A DNA stretch of 64,000 bases from Pseudomonas nitroreducens (GCF_014204515.1 NZ_JACHLI010000003.1:314712-378711); one strand, 5' to 3'. Positions 25,991 through 35,052 are shown, numbered from the stretch's first letter. The notes: generated by a model not told the origin, from the sequence alone. Numbers and translations: made by a program.

Positions 25991-26056
25991 TTGAAGTCTT
26001 TCCAGGTTCGGGAATTGGCAGATTTTATTGGTGTTTATGGTAGAGCCAGTAACGAA

Positions 26057-26082
26057 AAACGGGAGCCCGAGAGCTCCCGTTT
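26057..26082 (-). terminator. GAPDH gene terminator
   Basis: AAACGGGAGC / GCTCCCGTTT, with a six-base loop, lies 16 bases beyond the GAPDH stop. Its stem is identical to that at 24559-24582. Confidence 0.9.
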
Positions 26083-26098
26083 ATCTAGACCGCCTGGA

Positions 26099-27547
26099 TC
26101 AGCGCGGGAAAGCCGGCGGGTTCACGCCAGCCATATCTTCCATCACGCGGACGACCTGGCAGCTGTAGCCGAACTCGTTGTCGTACCAGACGTAGAGGAC
26201 AACGCGGTTGTCGTTGGCGATGGTCGCCTCGGCATCGACGACGCCAGCATGGCGGGAGCCGACGAAGTCGGTGGAGACCACTTCCTGGGAGGACACGAAG
26301 TCGATCTGCTTCTGCAGGTCAGAGTGCATGGCCATCTGGCGCAGGTACTCGTTGATCTCTTCGCGGTTGGTGGCCTTTTCCAGGTTCAGGTTGAGGATGG
26401 CCATGGAGACGTTCGGCGTCGGAACGCGGATGGCGTTGCCGGTCAGCTTGCCTTTGAGAACCGGCAGAGCCTTGGCCGCAGCGGTAGCGGCGCCAGTCTC
26501 GGTGATCACCATGTTCAGCGGCGCGGCGCGGCCACGACGGCTGCCCTTGTGGAAGTTGTCGATCAGGTTCTGGTCGTTGGTGAACGAGTGAACGGTTTCG
26601 ACGTGGCCGTTGACGATGCCGTACTGGTCGTTCACAGCCTTCAGCACCGGCACGATGGCGTTGGTGGTGCAGGAAGCGGCGGAAACGATCTTGTCGTCAG
26701 CGGTGATGTCGCCATGGTTGATGCCGTGAACGACGTTCTTCAGCGCGCCCTTGCCCGGAGCGGTGAGGATCACGCGGTCGATACCCGGGCACTTCAGGTG
26801 CTGGCCCAGGCCTTCGGCGTCACGCCATTTGCCGGTGTTGTCGACCAGCAGGGCGTTCTTGATGCCGTACTGGGTGTAGTCGATCGACGCCGGGTCGTTG
26901 GAGTAGATCACCTGGATCAGGTTGCCGTTGGCGGTGATCGTGTTGTGCTCTTCGTCGATGGTGATGGTGCCGTCGAACGGACCATGCACGGAGTCGCGGC
27001 GCAGCAGGCTGGCGCGCTTGACCAGGTCGTTCTCGGCGCCCTTGCGGACGACGATGGCGCGCAGGCGCAGGCCGTCGCCGCCACCGGTCTTCTCGATGAG
27101 GATGCGCGCCAGCAGGCGGCCGATGCGACCGAAACCGTAGAGGACGACGTCGGTGCCTTCGCGGGCGCCGCCGTTCTGCTTGCCGACCACGTCGGCCAGC
27201 TCGTCCTTGGTGAACTGCTCGATGCTGCGGCCGTTACCTTCGGCCTTGAACTTGGCGACCATCTTGCCCAGGTCTACCGAGGCGGCGCCCAGCTTGAGCT
27301 CGCTCATCGCCTTGAGGATCGGGAAAGTGTCGTGAACCGACAGCCCGCCTTCTTCGGCCAGGCGGTGACGGGCGAAACGGTGCGCTTTGAGGATCGCGAT
27401 CACCGAACGGTTGATCAGGCCACGGCCGTAGATCGAGGTCACCACGTTGTTGTTACGGTACAGCTGACCGATCAGCGGAATCATGGCTTCCGCGAGGGCT
27501 TCACGATCGATCCACTCACCGAGACACTGGTCGGGCTTCTGGGTCAC
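26099..27547 (-). CDS. gap: Glyceraldehyde-3-phosphate dehydrogenase, long (N-terminally extended) form
   Basis: It oxidises glyceraldehyde-3-phosphate, or runs the reverse in gluconeogenesis. The 482 residues exceed the usual 330 or so because an N-terminal helical region of about 125 residues (QKPDQCLGEWIDREALAEAM onward) precedes the NAD domain (DVVLYGFGRIGRLLARI). The catalytic Cys lies in SAASCTTNAIVPVL; YDNEFGYS closes the fold. I start at GTG 27547, which has GGAAGG eight bases upstream; an ATG at 27565 has no purine-rich site. The long form is the known second GAPDH class of Pseudomonas. It is divergent from mfd. Confidence 0.93.
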   Translation of the reverse strand: MTQKPDQCLGEWIDREALAEAMIPLIGQLYRNNNVVTSIYGRGLINRSVIAILKAHRFARHRLAEEGGLSVHDTFPILKAMSELKLGAASVDLGKMVAKFKAEGNGRSIEQFTKDELADVVGKQNGGAREGTDVVLYGFGRIGRLLARILIEKTGGGDGLRLRAIVVRKGAENDLVKRASLLRRDSVHGPFDGTITIDEEHNTITANGNLIQVIYSNDPASIDYTQYGIKNALLVDNTGKWRDAEGLGQHLKCPGIDRVILTAPGKGALKNVVHGINHGDITADDKIVSAASCTTNAIVPVLKAVNDQYGIVNGHVETVHSFTNDQNLIDNFHKGSRRGRAAPLNMVITETGAATAAAKALPVLKGKLTGNAIRVPTPNVSMAILNLNLEKATNREEINEYLRQMAMHSDLQKQIDFVSSQEVVSTDFVGSRHAGVVDAEATIANDNRVVLYVWYDNEFGYSCQVVRVMEDMAGVNPPAFPR

Positions 27548-27705
27548 GGGCAATACCTTCCACATGTAGGAGAAGAAAAAAGGGGCTACATTATGACGGT
27601 GTGAACCTTCTCCGGCAATCCGCGACCGTCGCATGACTGACATCCGTCAATCGGGATAGTTACAATCCGGCCGGTCAAATCCCTCGACCGGAGCCAAGAC
27701 TGCCC

Positions 27706-30700
27706 GTGTCCGTATTGCGTATCCCTACATTGCCGACCGCGGCCGGCAAGCAATCCTGGGGCAACCTCCCCGGAGCCGCCCTGAGCCTGGCCATCGCTGA
27801 AGCCGCCGGTCCGGCGAAACGTTTCACCCTGTTGCTGACCGCCGACAGCCAGAGCGCCGAGCGCCTGGAGCAGGAGCTGCGCTTCTTCGCCCCGGATTTG
27901 CCGGTGCTGCAGCTGCCGGACTGGGAAACCCTGCCTTACGACGTGTTCTCGCCGCACCAGGACATCATTTCCCAGCGCGTCGCCGCCCTCTACCAATTGC
28001 CCGAGTTGCGCCGCGGCGTGCTGGTGGTGCCCATCACCACCGCCTTGCACCGCCTGGCGCCGGCCAAGTTCCTGCTCGGCAGCAGCCTGGTGCTGGACGT
28101 CGGCCAGAAACTCGACGTCGAGCAGATGCGCAGCCGCTTCGAGGCCGCCGGCTATCGCTGCGTGGACACCGTCTACGAACACGGCGAGTTCGCCGTGCGC
28201 GGTGCGCTGATCGACCTGTTCCCGATGGGCAGTGAGCTGCCCTACCGGATCGACCTTTTCGACGATGAAATCGAGACGCTTCGTACCTTCGATCCGGAAA
28301 CCCAGCGCTCCATCGACAAGGTGGAGAGCATCCGCCTGCTGCCGGCCCGCGAGTTCCCGCTGCGCAAGGAAGCAGTCACCGGCTTCCGCGGCCGCTTCCG
28401 CGAGCGCTTCGACGTCGACTACCGCCGCTGCCCGATCTACCAGGACCTGGCCAGCGGCCTGACACCCTCCGGTATCGAGTACTACATCCCGCTGTTCTTC
28501 GAAGATGGCGAGACTTCGACGCTGTTCGATTACCTGCCGCAGGACACCCAGGTGTTCTCCCTGCCGGGGATCGAGACCGCCGCCGAACAGTTCTGGACCG
28601 ACGTGCGCAACCGCTACGAAGACCGCCGCTACGACCCGGAACGCCCACTGCTGCCGCCAGCCGAAGTGTTCCTGCCGGTGGAAGACTGCTTCGCCCGCCT
28701 GAAAAACTGGCCGCGCGTGGTGGTCAGCCCCGAGCCCATCGAGACCGGCGTCGGCCGCGAGCGCTTCCCTGCCGAAGCGCTGCCGGAACTGGCCATCGAG
28801 GCCAAAGCCACCGAGCCGCTGGCGCGCCTGCGCCAGTTCATCGAGCAGTTCGACGGACGAATCCTGTTTACCGCCGAATCCGCCGGCCGCCGCGAGGTGC
28901 TGCTGGAACTGCTGGCGCGACTGAAGCTGCGCCCGGTGGAAGTCGAAGGCTGGCCGGGCTTCCTGGCGCACAAGGACCGCCTGGCGATCACTATCGCGCC
29001 GATGGACGAAGGCCTGCTGCTGGATGCCGACAAGGGCAAGCCGGGCATCGCCCTGGTGGCCGAGAGCCCGCTGTTCGGCCAGCGCGTCATGCAGCGCCGG
29101 CGCCGCGAGAAGACCCGCGACGGTGGCGAGAACGTCATCAAGAACCTCACCGAACTGCGCGAAGGCGCGCCGGTGGTGCACATTGACCACGGTGTCGGCC
29201 GCTACATGGGCCTGATCACCCTGGAGATCGACGGCCAGAACGCCGAATTCCTCGCCCTGCAATACGCCGACGAAGCCAAGCTCTACGTGCCGGTGGCCAA
29301 CCTGCACCTGATCGCCCGCTACACCGGCAGCGACGATGCCCTGGCGCCGCTGCACAAGCTGGGCTCGGAAACCTGGCAGAAGGCCAAGCGCAAGGCCGCC
29401 GAACAGGTTCGCGACGTCGCCGCCGAGCTGCTGGATATCTACGCCCGCCGCGCCGCGCGCAAGGGCTACGCGTTCAAGGACCCGCAGGTCGACTACGCCA
29501 CCTTCTCTGCCGGCTTCCCCTTCGAGGAAACCCCGGACCAGCAATCCGCCATCGAGGCAGTGGTGGCCGACATGCTCGCCGACAAGCCGATGGACCGTCT
29601 GGTCTGCGGCGATGTCGGCTTCGGCAAGACCGAAGTGGCCATGCGCGCGGCCTTCGTCGCGGTACACAGCGGCAAGCAGGTCGCCGTGCTGGTGCCCACC
29701 ACCCTGCTCGCCCAGCAGCACTACAACAGCTTCCGCGACCGCTTCGCCGACTGGCCGGTAACGGTCGAGGTGATGAGCCGCTTCAAGTCCGCCAAGGAAG
29801 TCGAAGGCGCCGTGGCGCAACTGGCCGAAGGCAAGGTCGACATCGTCATCGGCACGCACAAGCTGCTGCAGGACGATGTGAAGTTCAAGAACCTCGGCCT
29901 GGTCATCATCGACGAGGAACACCGCTTCGGCGTGCGCCAGAAGGAGCAGCTCAAGTCCCTGCGCAGCGAGGTGGACATCCTCACCCTCACCGCCACGCCG
30001 ATCCCGCGCACGCTGAACATGGCGGTGGCTGGCATGCGCGACCTGTCGATCATCGCCACGCCGCCGGCACGTCGCCTGTCAGTGCGCACCTTCGTCATGG
30101 AAGAGCAGAAGTCGGTGATCAAGGAAGCCCTGCTGCGCGAACTGCTGCGCGGCGGCCAGGTGTACTTCCTGCACAACGAGGTGAAGACCATCGAGAAGTG
30201 CGCCCGCGACCTCGCCGAGCTGGTCCCGGAGGCGCGCATCGGCATCGGCCACGGGCAGATGAACGAGCGCGACCTGGAACGGGTGATGAGCGACTTCTAC
30301 CACAAGCGCTTCAACGTGCTGGTGGCCTCGACCATCATCGAGACCGGCATCGACGTGCCCAGTGCCAACACCATCCTCATCGAGCGCGCCGACAAGTTCG
30401 GCCTGGCCCAGCTGCACCAGCTGCGCGGGCGCGTCGGCCGCAGCCACCACCAGGCCTACGCCTACCTGCTCACCCCGCCGCGCAAGCAGATGACCCCGGA
30501 CGCCGAGAAGCGCCTGGAAGCCATCGCCAACGCCCAGGACCTGGGTGCCGGCTTCGTGCTGGCGACCCATGACCTGGAAATCCGCGGCGCCGGCGAGCTG
30601 CTCGGCGACGGCCAGAGCGGGCAGATCCAGGCGGTGGGCTTCACCCTCTACATGGAAATGCTCGAACGCGCGGTGAAGGCCATCCGCAAGGGCGAGCAAC

Positions 30701-31170
30701 CGAACCTGGAGCAGCCGCTGGGCGGCGGCCCGGACATCAACCTGCGGGTGCCGGCGCTGATCCCCGAAGACTACCTGCCGGACGTCCACGCCCGCCTGAT
30801 CCTCTACAAGCGCATCGCCAACGCCGCCGACGAGGACGGCCTGCGCGAACTGCAGGTAGAGATGATCGACCGCTTCGGCCTGCTGCCAGAGCCGGCGAAG
30901 AACCTGATCCGCCTGACGCTTCTGAAACTGCAGGCAGAAAAACTCGGCATCGTGAAGGTGGATGCCGGGCCCCAGGGAGGACGGGTAGAATTCGCCGCCG
31001 ACACCTGCGTCGACCCGCTGGTGCTGATCAAGATGATCCAGAGCCAGCCCAACCGGTACAAATTCGAAGGGGCCACCCTCTTCAAGTTCCAGGTGCCCAT
31101 GGAGCGCCCGGAAGAACGCTTCAACACGCTGGAGGCGCTGCTCGAGCGCCTCACGCCCCAGACCCGCTAA
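27706..31170 (+). CDS. mfd: Transcription-repair coupling factor Mfd
   Basis: Mfd removes RNA polymerase stalled at DNA lesions and recruits UvrA. It has 1154 residues. The order is an N-terminal UvrB-homology region (ADSQSAERLEQELRFF, LPDWETLPYDVFSPHQD), the RNA polymerase interaction domain with IDHGVGRYMGL (about 490-510), helicase motifs GDVGFGKTEVAMRAA (Walker A, about 635) and IIDEEHRFGV (DEEH, about 735), TATPIPRTLN, then LRGRVGRS and the TRCF C-terminal domain. Translation starts at GTG (27706). The next gene begins 11 bases after its stop, so the two are probably one operon. Confidence 0.97.
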   Translation: MSVLRIPTLPTAAGKQSWGNLPGAALSLAIAEAAGPAKRFTLLLTADSQSAERLEQELRFFAPDLPVLQLPDWETLPYDVFSPHQDIISQRVAALYQLPELRRGVLVVPITTALHRLAPAKFLLGSSLVLDVGQKLDVEQMRSRFEAAGYRCVDTVYEHGEFAVRGALIDLFPMGSELPYRIDLFDDEIETLRTFDPETQRSIDKVESIRLLPAREFPLRKEAVTGFRGRFRERFDVDYRRCPIYQDLASGLTPSGIEYYIPLFFEDGETSTLFDYLPQDTQVFSLPGIETAAEQFWTDVRNRYEDRRYDPERPLLPPAEVFLPVEDCFARLKNWPRVVVSPEPIETGVGRERFPAEALPELAIEAKATEPLARLRQFIEQFDGRILFTAESAGRREVLLELLARLKLRPVEVEGWPGFLAHKDRLAITIAPMDEGLLLDADKGKPGIALVAESPLFGQRVMQRRRREKTRDGGENVIKNLTELREGAPVVHIDHGVGRYMGLITLEIDGQNAEFLALQYADEAKLYVPVANLHLIARYTGSDDALAPLHKLGSETWQKAKRKAAEQVRDVAAELLDIYARRAARKGYAFKDPQVDYATFSAGFPFEETPDQQSAIEAVVADMLADKPMDRLVCGDVGFGKTEVAMRAAFVAVHSGKQVAVLVPTTLLAQQHYNSFRDRFADWPVTVEVMSRFKSAKEVEGAVAQLAEGKVDIVIGTHKLLQDDVKFKNLGLVIIDEEHRFGVRQKEQLKSLRSEVDILTLTATPIPRTLNMAVAGMRDLSIIATPPARRLSVRTFVMEEQKSVIKEALLRELLRGGQVYFLHNEVKTIEKCARDLAELVPEARIGIGHGQMNERDLERVMSDFYHKRFNVLVASTIIETGIDVPSANTILIERADKFGLAQLHQLRGRVGRSHHQAYAYLLTPPRKQMTPDAEKRLEAIANAQDLGAGFVLATHDLEIRGAGELLGDGQSGQIQAVGFTLYMEMLERAVKAIRKGEQPNLEQPLGGGPDINLRVPALIPEDYLPDVHARLILYKRIANAADEDGLRELQVEMIDRFGLLPEPAKNLIRLTLLKLQAEKLGIVKVDAGPQGGRVEFAADTCVDPLVLIKMIQSQPNRYKFEGATLFKFQVPMERPEERFNTLEALLERLTPQTR

Positions 31171-31181
31171 GGACCCCGCGC

Positions 31182-31835
31182 ATGCGCCTGTTCCAACCCC
31201 TGCTGCTGTCGCTGGCGCTTCTCTCGCCAGCCGCCATCGCCGAGCCCTACCAGGTGGAGCTGATCCTGTTCCAGCAGTCCGGCGACGCCGTGTTCGCCAG
31301 CCGCCCCGCGCCCGACGACTGGGCCAAGGGCGCGCAACCGCCCGGCCCGGACAGCTCGCGACCAACCGCGATGGACGCCCAGGTGGCCAAGCTGAAGCAG
31401 AACGAAGGCTTCCAGGTCCTGATGCACAAGGCCTGGCGCCAGGAGATCGATGCCAATCCGGTGAAGATTTCCCTGAGCGAAGGCGCCCAGCGCGACGGCC
31501 ACTTCCCCGTGGAAGGCACCGTCACCCTCAGCCTGCAGCGCTTCGTCAACACCCAGACCGATTTCTGGATCAACCAGTTCGGCCAGGACGGCCTGCTCGC
31601 CGCCAGCCAGCACATGGTCCAGGAGGCCAGCCTGAAGAACAGCGTGCTGACCTACCTCGACCATCCGAGCCTGGGCATGCTGATCAAGGTCAGCCCGCTC
31701 AACGCGCGCCCTGCCTCCCCACCACCGCCAGGCGTGGAAGACGAAGCGCCCACCGGCCCGGACGCCCCGCAGCAGCCCGCGCCGGCCGCTCCGGCCGACG
31801 GCGGCTTCGACGCGCCACCGCCGGCGGCGCAGTAA
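31182..31835 (+). CDS. CsiV-like periplasmic protein
   Basis: A 217-residue secreted protein with a signal peptide (MRLFQPLLLSLALLSPAAIA). The mature region starts EPYQVELILFQQ, like CsiV, a Shewanella/Vibrio protein reported to support septum or peptidoglycan functions. Other features are LSLQRFVNTQTDFW and YLDHPSLGMLIKVSPL. The C-terminal 35 residues are Pro/Ala-rich and probably disordered. It follows mfd by 11 bases, a conserved pairing in Pseudomonas that does not suggest shared function. The family assignment rests on recollection of fold features, not on a search. Confidence 0.75.
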   Translation: MRLFQPLLLSLALLSPAAIAEPYQVELILFQQSGDAVFASRPAPDDWAKGAQPPGPDSSRPTAMDAQVAKLKQNEGFQVLMHKAWRQEIDANPVKISLSEGAQRDGHFPVEGTVTLSLQRFVNTQTDFWINQFGQDGLLAASQHMVQEASLKNSVLTYLDHPSLGMLIKVSPLNARPASPPPPGVEDEAPTGPDAPQQPAPAAPADGGFDAPPPAAQ

Positions 31836-31837
31836 CG

Positions 31838-31865
31838 AAAAAGCCCGGCATCCGCCGGGCTTTTT
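31838..31865. terminator. Terminator after mfd operon
   Basis: AAAAAGCCCGGC / GCCGGGCTTTTT begins two bases after the CsiV-like gene and works in both directions. Confidence 0.92.
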
Positions 31866-31876
31866 CTTGGATCTTC

Positions 31877-31947
31877 GTAGGAGCGAGCCTGCTCGCGAAC
31901 CGCCTGGCACCGTGCCTTGCAAGTTCGCGAGCAAGCTCGCTCCTGCA
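31877..31947. repeat. REPIN: inverted REP pair (GAGC subtype)
   Basis: GTAGGAGCGAGCCTGCTCGC opens the left copy (31877-31900). The right copy, its reverse complement with a GTTCGCGAGC start, spans 31923-31947. It lies between the terminator and the end of mtnP. Confidence 0.85.
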
Positions 31948-31955
31948 TTTCGGGC

Positions 31956-32693
31956 TCAGCTAACCAGCACGCGCCCCAGCACTTCACGCACCTTGCCGAT
32001 CCCCTCGTGCAGCGCCTGCTCGATCTCGGCCATGGTGATGATGCCGCTGGATTTACCCGCTGCCGGATTCACCACCAGCGACAGACAGGCGTAGGGCAGG
32101 TCCAGCTCGCGAGCCAGAGCGGCTTCGGGCATGCCGGTCATGCCGATGATGTCGCAACCATCACGCTCCAGTTTGGCGACTTCCGCCACGGTCTCCAGAC
32201 GCGGCCCCTGGGTCGCGGCGTACACGCCATGGCTGCTGTACGCATACCCCAGCGCCTGCAGGGCAACGATCAGCTTCTGCCGCAGCGGTTCGTCGTACGG
32301 ATGACTGAAATCGATATGGGTGACGTGATCGATGTCGCCGGCGAAATAAGTGTGCTCACGGCCCCAGGTGTAATCGACGATCTGGTGGGGCACGCAGAGA
32401 TGGCCGCTGCCCATGGCCGCGTGGATACCGCCCACGGCGTTGACCGCGAGGACGGCCTCGGCGCCGGCCTGCTGCAGCGCCCAGAGGTTGGCGCGGTAGT
32501 TCACCTGGTGCGGCGGGAAGCGGTGCGGATGGCCGTGTCGAGCGAGGAACAGCACCTCACGGCCGGCGAACTCGCCGCGCTGGATGGCTGCCGAGGGCGC
32601 GCCGTAGGGCGTGTCCAGCTCGATGGCATCCTTCAGGGTCAGCCCTTCCAGCTGGGTCAGGCCGGTGCCGCCGATGATGGCGTAGACAGTCAT
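31956..32693 (-). CDS. mtnP: S-methyl-5'-thioinosine phosphorylase (MTA/MTI phosphorylase family)
   Basis: A 245-residue purine nucleoside phosphorylase of the MTAP family. The P. aeruginosa enzyme at this locus (PA3004, as I recall) was shown to prefer 5'-methylthioinosine, made from methylthioadenosine by a deaminase, in the methionine salvage and quorum-signal by-product route. Motifs are IIGGTGL (phosphate loop), LARHGHPHRFPPHQVNYRANLWAL and IGMTGMPEAALARELDLPYACLS. Length is normal. It follows nagZ by nine bases, so co-transcription with nagZ and the L,D-transpeptidase is likely. Confidence 0.93.
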   Translation of the reverse strand: MTVYAIIGGTGLTQLEGLTLKDAIELDTPYGAPSAAIQRGEFAGREVLFLARHGHPHRFPPHQVNYRANLWALQQAGAEAVLAVNAVGGIHAAMGSGHLCVPHQIVDYTWGREHTYFAGDIDHVTHIDFSHPYDEPLRQKLIVALQALGYAYSSHGVYAATQGPRLETVAEVAKLERDGCDIIGMTGMPEAALARELDLPYACLSLVVNPAAGKSSGIITMAEIEQALHEGIGKVREVLGRVLVS

Positions 32694-32702
32694 GGCAAAT
32701 CC

Positions 32703-33701
32703 TTAATCGATCAGTTGGGCGGCGCGCAGCTCGCCGACCGCCTGTTGCCAGCGCGGCAGCTGCTTGTATTCGATCCCCGGCCAGGCCTTGGCGCGCATGC
32801 GCTGCAGACGCTGCGGCGCGGTGACCTTCAACCGCTGCAGGGCACTCAGGGCGAGCTCGGCGGAAGCGCGATCATTGCAGACCAGGCCCATATCGCAACC
32901 GGCGCCCAGCGCCGCCTCGATACGGTTGGCGGCATCGCCGACCACATGGGCGCCGGCCATGGACAGGTCGTCGCTGAAGATCACCCCGTCAAAGCCCAGC
33001 TCGCCGCGCAGGATGTCCTGCAGCCAGCGCCGGGAGAATCCAGCGGGGTTCGGGTCGACCTGCGGGTAGATCACGTGGGCCGGCATCAGTGCATCCAACT
33101 GGCCGGACAGGCGCTGGAACGGGACCAGGTCCACAGCGCGGATCTGCTCCAGCGTGCGCTCGTCTTCCGGGATGCCTACATGGGAATCGACTTCGGCCCA
33201 GCCGTGACCGGGGAAGTGCTTGCCGGTGGCAGCCATGCCGGCGGCGTGCATGCCACGGATGAAAGCACCCGCCAACTCGACGGCACGCTGCGGATTACCC
33301 TCGAAGGCGCGACTGCCAACCACGGCGCTGCGCTGGTGATCCAGGTCCAACACCGGGGCGAAGCTCAGGTCGAGCCCTACCGCCAGCACTTCGGTCGCCA
33401 TCAGCCAGCCACACTGCTCGGCAAGGCGTTCGGCATTGGCGTTATCAGCGATGGCGCGCATGGCCGGCAAGCGCAGGAAGCCCTGGCGCAAGCGCTGCAC
33501 ACGTCCACCTTCCTGGTCGACGGCCAGCAGCAGGTCGGGGCGAATCGCGCGAATGGCCTCCATCAGCTCGCGCACCTGACGCGGCGATTCGATGTTGCGG
33601 GCGAAGATGATCAGGCCACCCACTTCCGGGTGGCGCAGGATCTGGCGGTCCTCGGCGGTAAGCCAGGTACCGCCGACGTCGAGCATCAGGGAGCCTTGCA
33701 T
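32703..33701 (-). CDS. nagZ: Beta-N-acetylhexosaminidase NagZ
   Basis: NagZ (GH3) removes GlcNAc from GlcNAc-anhydroMurNAc peptides in cytoplasmic murein recycling, giving the signals that induce AmpC beta-lactamase. The 332 residues include VDQEGGRVQRLRQGF, KHFPGHGWAEVDSH (the mobile catalytic loop with its His/Asp) and FSDDLSMAGA (nucleophile Asp). The start is the ATG at 33701 (MQGSLMLDVGGTWL), with AAGGA six bases upstream; an upstream frame to 33773 is not native. It is in the psrA - transpeptidase - nagZ - mtnP direction, close to the L,D-transpeptidase, which also acts on murein. Confidence 0.95.
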   Translation of the reverse strand: MQGSLMLDVGGTWLTAEDRQILRHPEVGGLIIFARNIESPRQVRELMEAIRAIRPDLLLAVDQEGGRVQRLRQGFLRLPAMRAIADNANAERLAEQCGWLMATEVLAVGLDLSFAPVLDLDHQRSAVVGSRAFEGNPQRAVELAGAFIRGMHAAGMAATGKHFPGHGWAEVDSHVGIPEDERTLEQIRAVDLVPFQRLSGQLDALMPAHVIYPQVDPNPAGFSRRWLQDILRGELGFDGVIFSDDLSMAGAHVVGDAANRIEAALGAGCDMGLVCNDRASAELALSALQRLKVTAPQRLQRMRAKAWPGIEYKQLPRWQQAVGELRAAQLID

Positions 33702-33712
33702 GTGCATTCCTT

Positions 33713-34237
33713 TCAATTCAGTGGCGCCGCCTGCCACTCGGGGCAGGCGGCCTCTTCGATTCGGACCCGGCAATGGAGCGGCACCCGCGGGAAGAGTTCC
33801 AGCAGGTCGTCATTGCGCAGGCGGATACAGCCGTGGGACAGCGGTGTGCCCATGGGCTCGCAGTCCGGCGTGCCGTGCAGGTAGATATAGCGGCGGAAGG
33901 TATCGACCTCGTCCATCCGGTTGCGCCCCGGCTCGCAGCCGCTGAGCCAGAGGATGCGCGAGAGGATCCAGTCGCGCCCGGGAAACGCCTCGTGCAATTG
34001 GGCCGTCCAGGTCTCGCCGGTCCAGCGTCGCCCCTTCAGCACCGCTCCCCTGGGGAGCCCGTCGCCGATGCGCGCGCGAATCTGGTGCAGGCCGCGCGGC
34101 GTGCAGCCGGAACCGTTGCGCTCCCCCGCGCCGTTGGCGGCGCTGGATATCGGCATGCGCACGACGAGACGCCCCGCGGCAAGGCCGTAGAGCATCTGGT
34201 CAGCAAGGGAAATGTGCAGGAGGTCGAGATCAGCCAT
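33713..34237 (-). CDS. L,D-transpeptidase (YkuD domain) family protein
   Basis: A 174-residue YkuD-domain protein. The catalytic motif appears as YLHGTPDCEPMGTPLSHGCIRLRNDDLLELF, giving the HGxx...SHGCIRL pattern with its catalytic Cys. Such enzymes form 3-3 cross-links or attach lipoproteins to peptidoglycan. No clear signal peptide is visible (MADLDLLHISLADQML...), which is unusual for a periplasmic enzyme. It may be exported by a route I cannot see, or be a cytoplasmic relative acting on recycled murein peptides. Position 11 bases before nagZ supports the recycling idea. The domain is certain, the role is not. Confidence 0.85.
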   Translation of the reverse strand: MADLDLLHISLADQMLYGLAAGRLVVRMPISSAANGAGERNGSGCTPRGLHQIRARIGDGLPRGAVLKGRRWTGETWTAQLHEAFPGRDWILSRILWLSGCEPGRNRMDEVDTFRRYIYLHGTPDCEPMGTPLSHGCIRLRNDDLLELFPRVPLHCRVRIEEAACPEWQAAPLN

Positions 34238-34293
34238 GGCCGGCTACTGTAGCCGATCGGGCCGACGCAGCCCAGCGCGAAGCCGGGCCGGAA

Positions 34294-35010
34294 TCAGACC
34301 TTGGCAGGCGCCTGAGCGCTGCTCGACTTGGTGCGCGGCTTGAGTTGCGCGCCGGCCAGCGAAGGATCGCTGACGCCACTGTCGGCCCGCATGCCGGCAG
34401 CGAGGAACGGCACCATCAGGCGCATGACCTGCTCGATGGAGGTGTTCACGCCGAAATCGTTCTCGGCCATGGCGCGCAGCGCCTTGATGCCGGACATGCT
34501 GAACACCGCGGTACCCAGCATGAAGTGCACGCGCCAGAACAGCTCCAGCGGCGGCAGGCGCGGCGCAGATTCGTTCACCAGCAGCATGAAGCGACGGAAC
34601 ACCTTGCCGTAGACCTCTTCGAGGTACTTGCGCAGATGCCCCTGGCTCTGGCTGAAGGCCAGGCCCAGCAGGCGCATGAAGATGGACAGGTCGTTGCCGC
34701 TGCGCGGCTTGACCGCCATGGCCTGGACCACGAGCAGCTCCAGCAATTCTTCCAGCGTGGCGCGCGGCGCGTCGGGCTTGGCCTGACGGCGGTCCAGCTC
34801 CTTTTCGAGGCTGGCGCAGAACGGGCCGAGGAAGCGCGAGAAGACCGCCTGGATCAGCGCCTTCTTCGAGCCGAAGTGATAGTTCACCGCCGCGAGGTTC
34901 ACCCCCGCCTTGCTGGTGATCAGACGCAGGGAGGTTTCGGCGAAGCCTTTCTCCGCGAACAGCTGTTCCGCAGCATCCAGGATGCGTTCGACGGTTTCCG
35001 ACTGGGCCAT
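34294..35010 (-). CDS. psrA: TetR-family transcriptional regulator PsrA
   Basis: PsrA in Pseudomonas is a long-chain fatty-acid responsive TetR regulator that represses fadBA and itself and activates rpoS. The 238 residues contain an N-terminal helix-turn-helix (ERILDAAEQLFAEKGFAETSLRLITSKAGVNLAAVNYHFGSKKAL) and a ligand domain to about residue 210, followed by a polar tail. The start at 35010 has GGAG upstream; the upstream ATG at 35070 lies in the operator region. It is divergent from lexA. Two PsrA-type operators overlap its own -10, so autorepression is direct from the sequence. Confidence 0.93.
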   Translation of the reverse strand: MAQSETVERILDAAEQLFAEKGFAETSLRLITSKAGVNLAAVNYHFGSKKALIQAVFSRFLGPFCASLEKELDRRQAKPDAPRATLEELLELLVVQAMAVKPRSGNDLSIFMRLLGLAFSQSQGHLRKYLEEVYGKVFRRFMLLVNESAPRLPPLELFWRVHFMLGTAVFSMSGIKALRAMAENDFGVNTSIEQVMRLMVPFLAAGMRADSGVSDPSLAGAQLKPRTKSSSAQAPAKV

Positions 35011-35025
35011 GGCTACTCCGCCTGA

Positions 35026-35052
35026 CAAACACTTGTTTGAAACATACGTTTC
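35026..35052. promoter_or_regulatory. Two fused PsrA-type operators
   Basis: CAAAC-ACTT-GTTTG (35026-35039) and GAAAC-ATAC-GTTTC (35039-35052) share one base. Both match the known PsrA consensus (G/C)AAAC-N4-GTTT(G/C). Confidence 0.88.

Noticed and set aside
24821..27604. A 927-codon plus-strand frame over the permease and GAPDH genes
   Set aside because: Mirror of high-GC codon usage; Gln/His/Asp-rich protein without motifs.
27586..29922. A 778-codon minus-strand frame over mfd
   Set aside because: Antisense to conserved helicase motifs; composition typical of shadow frames.
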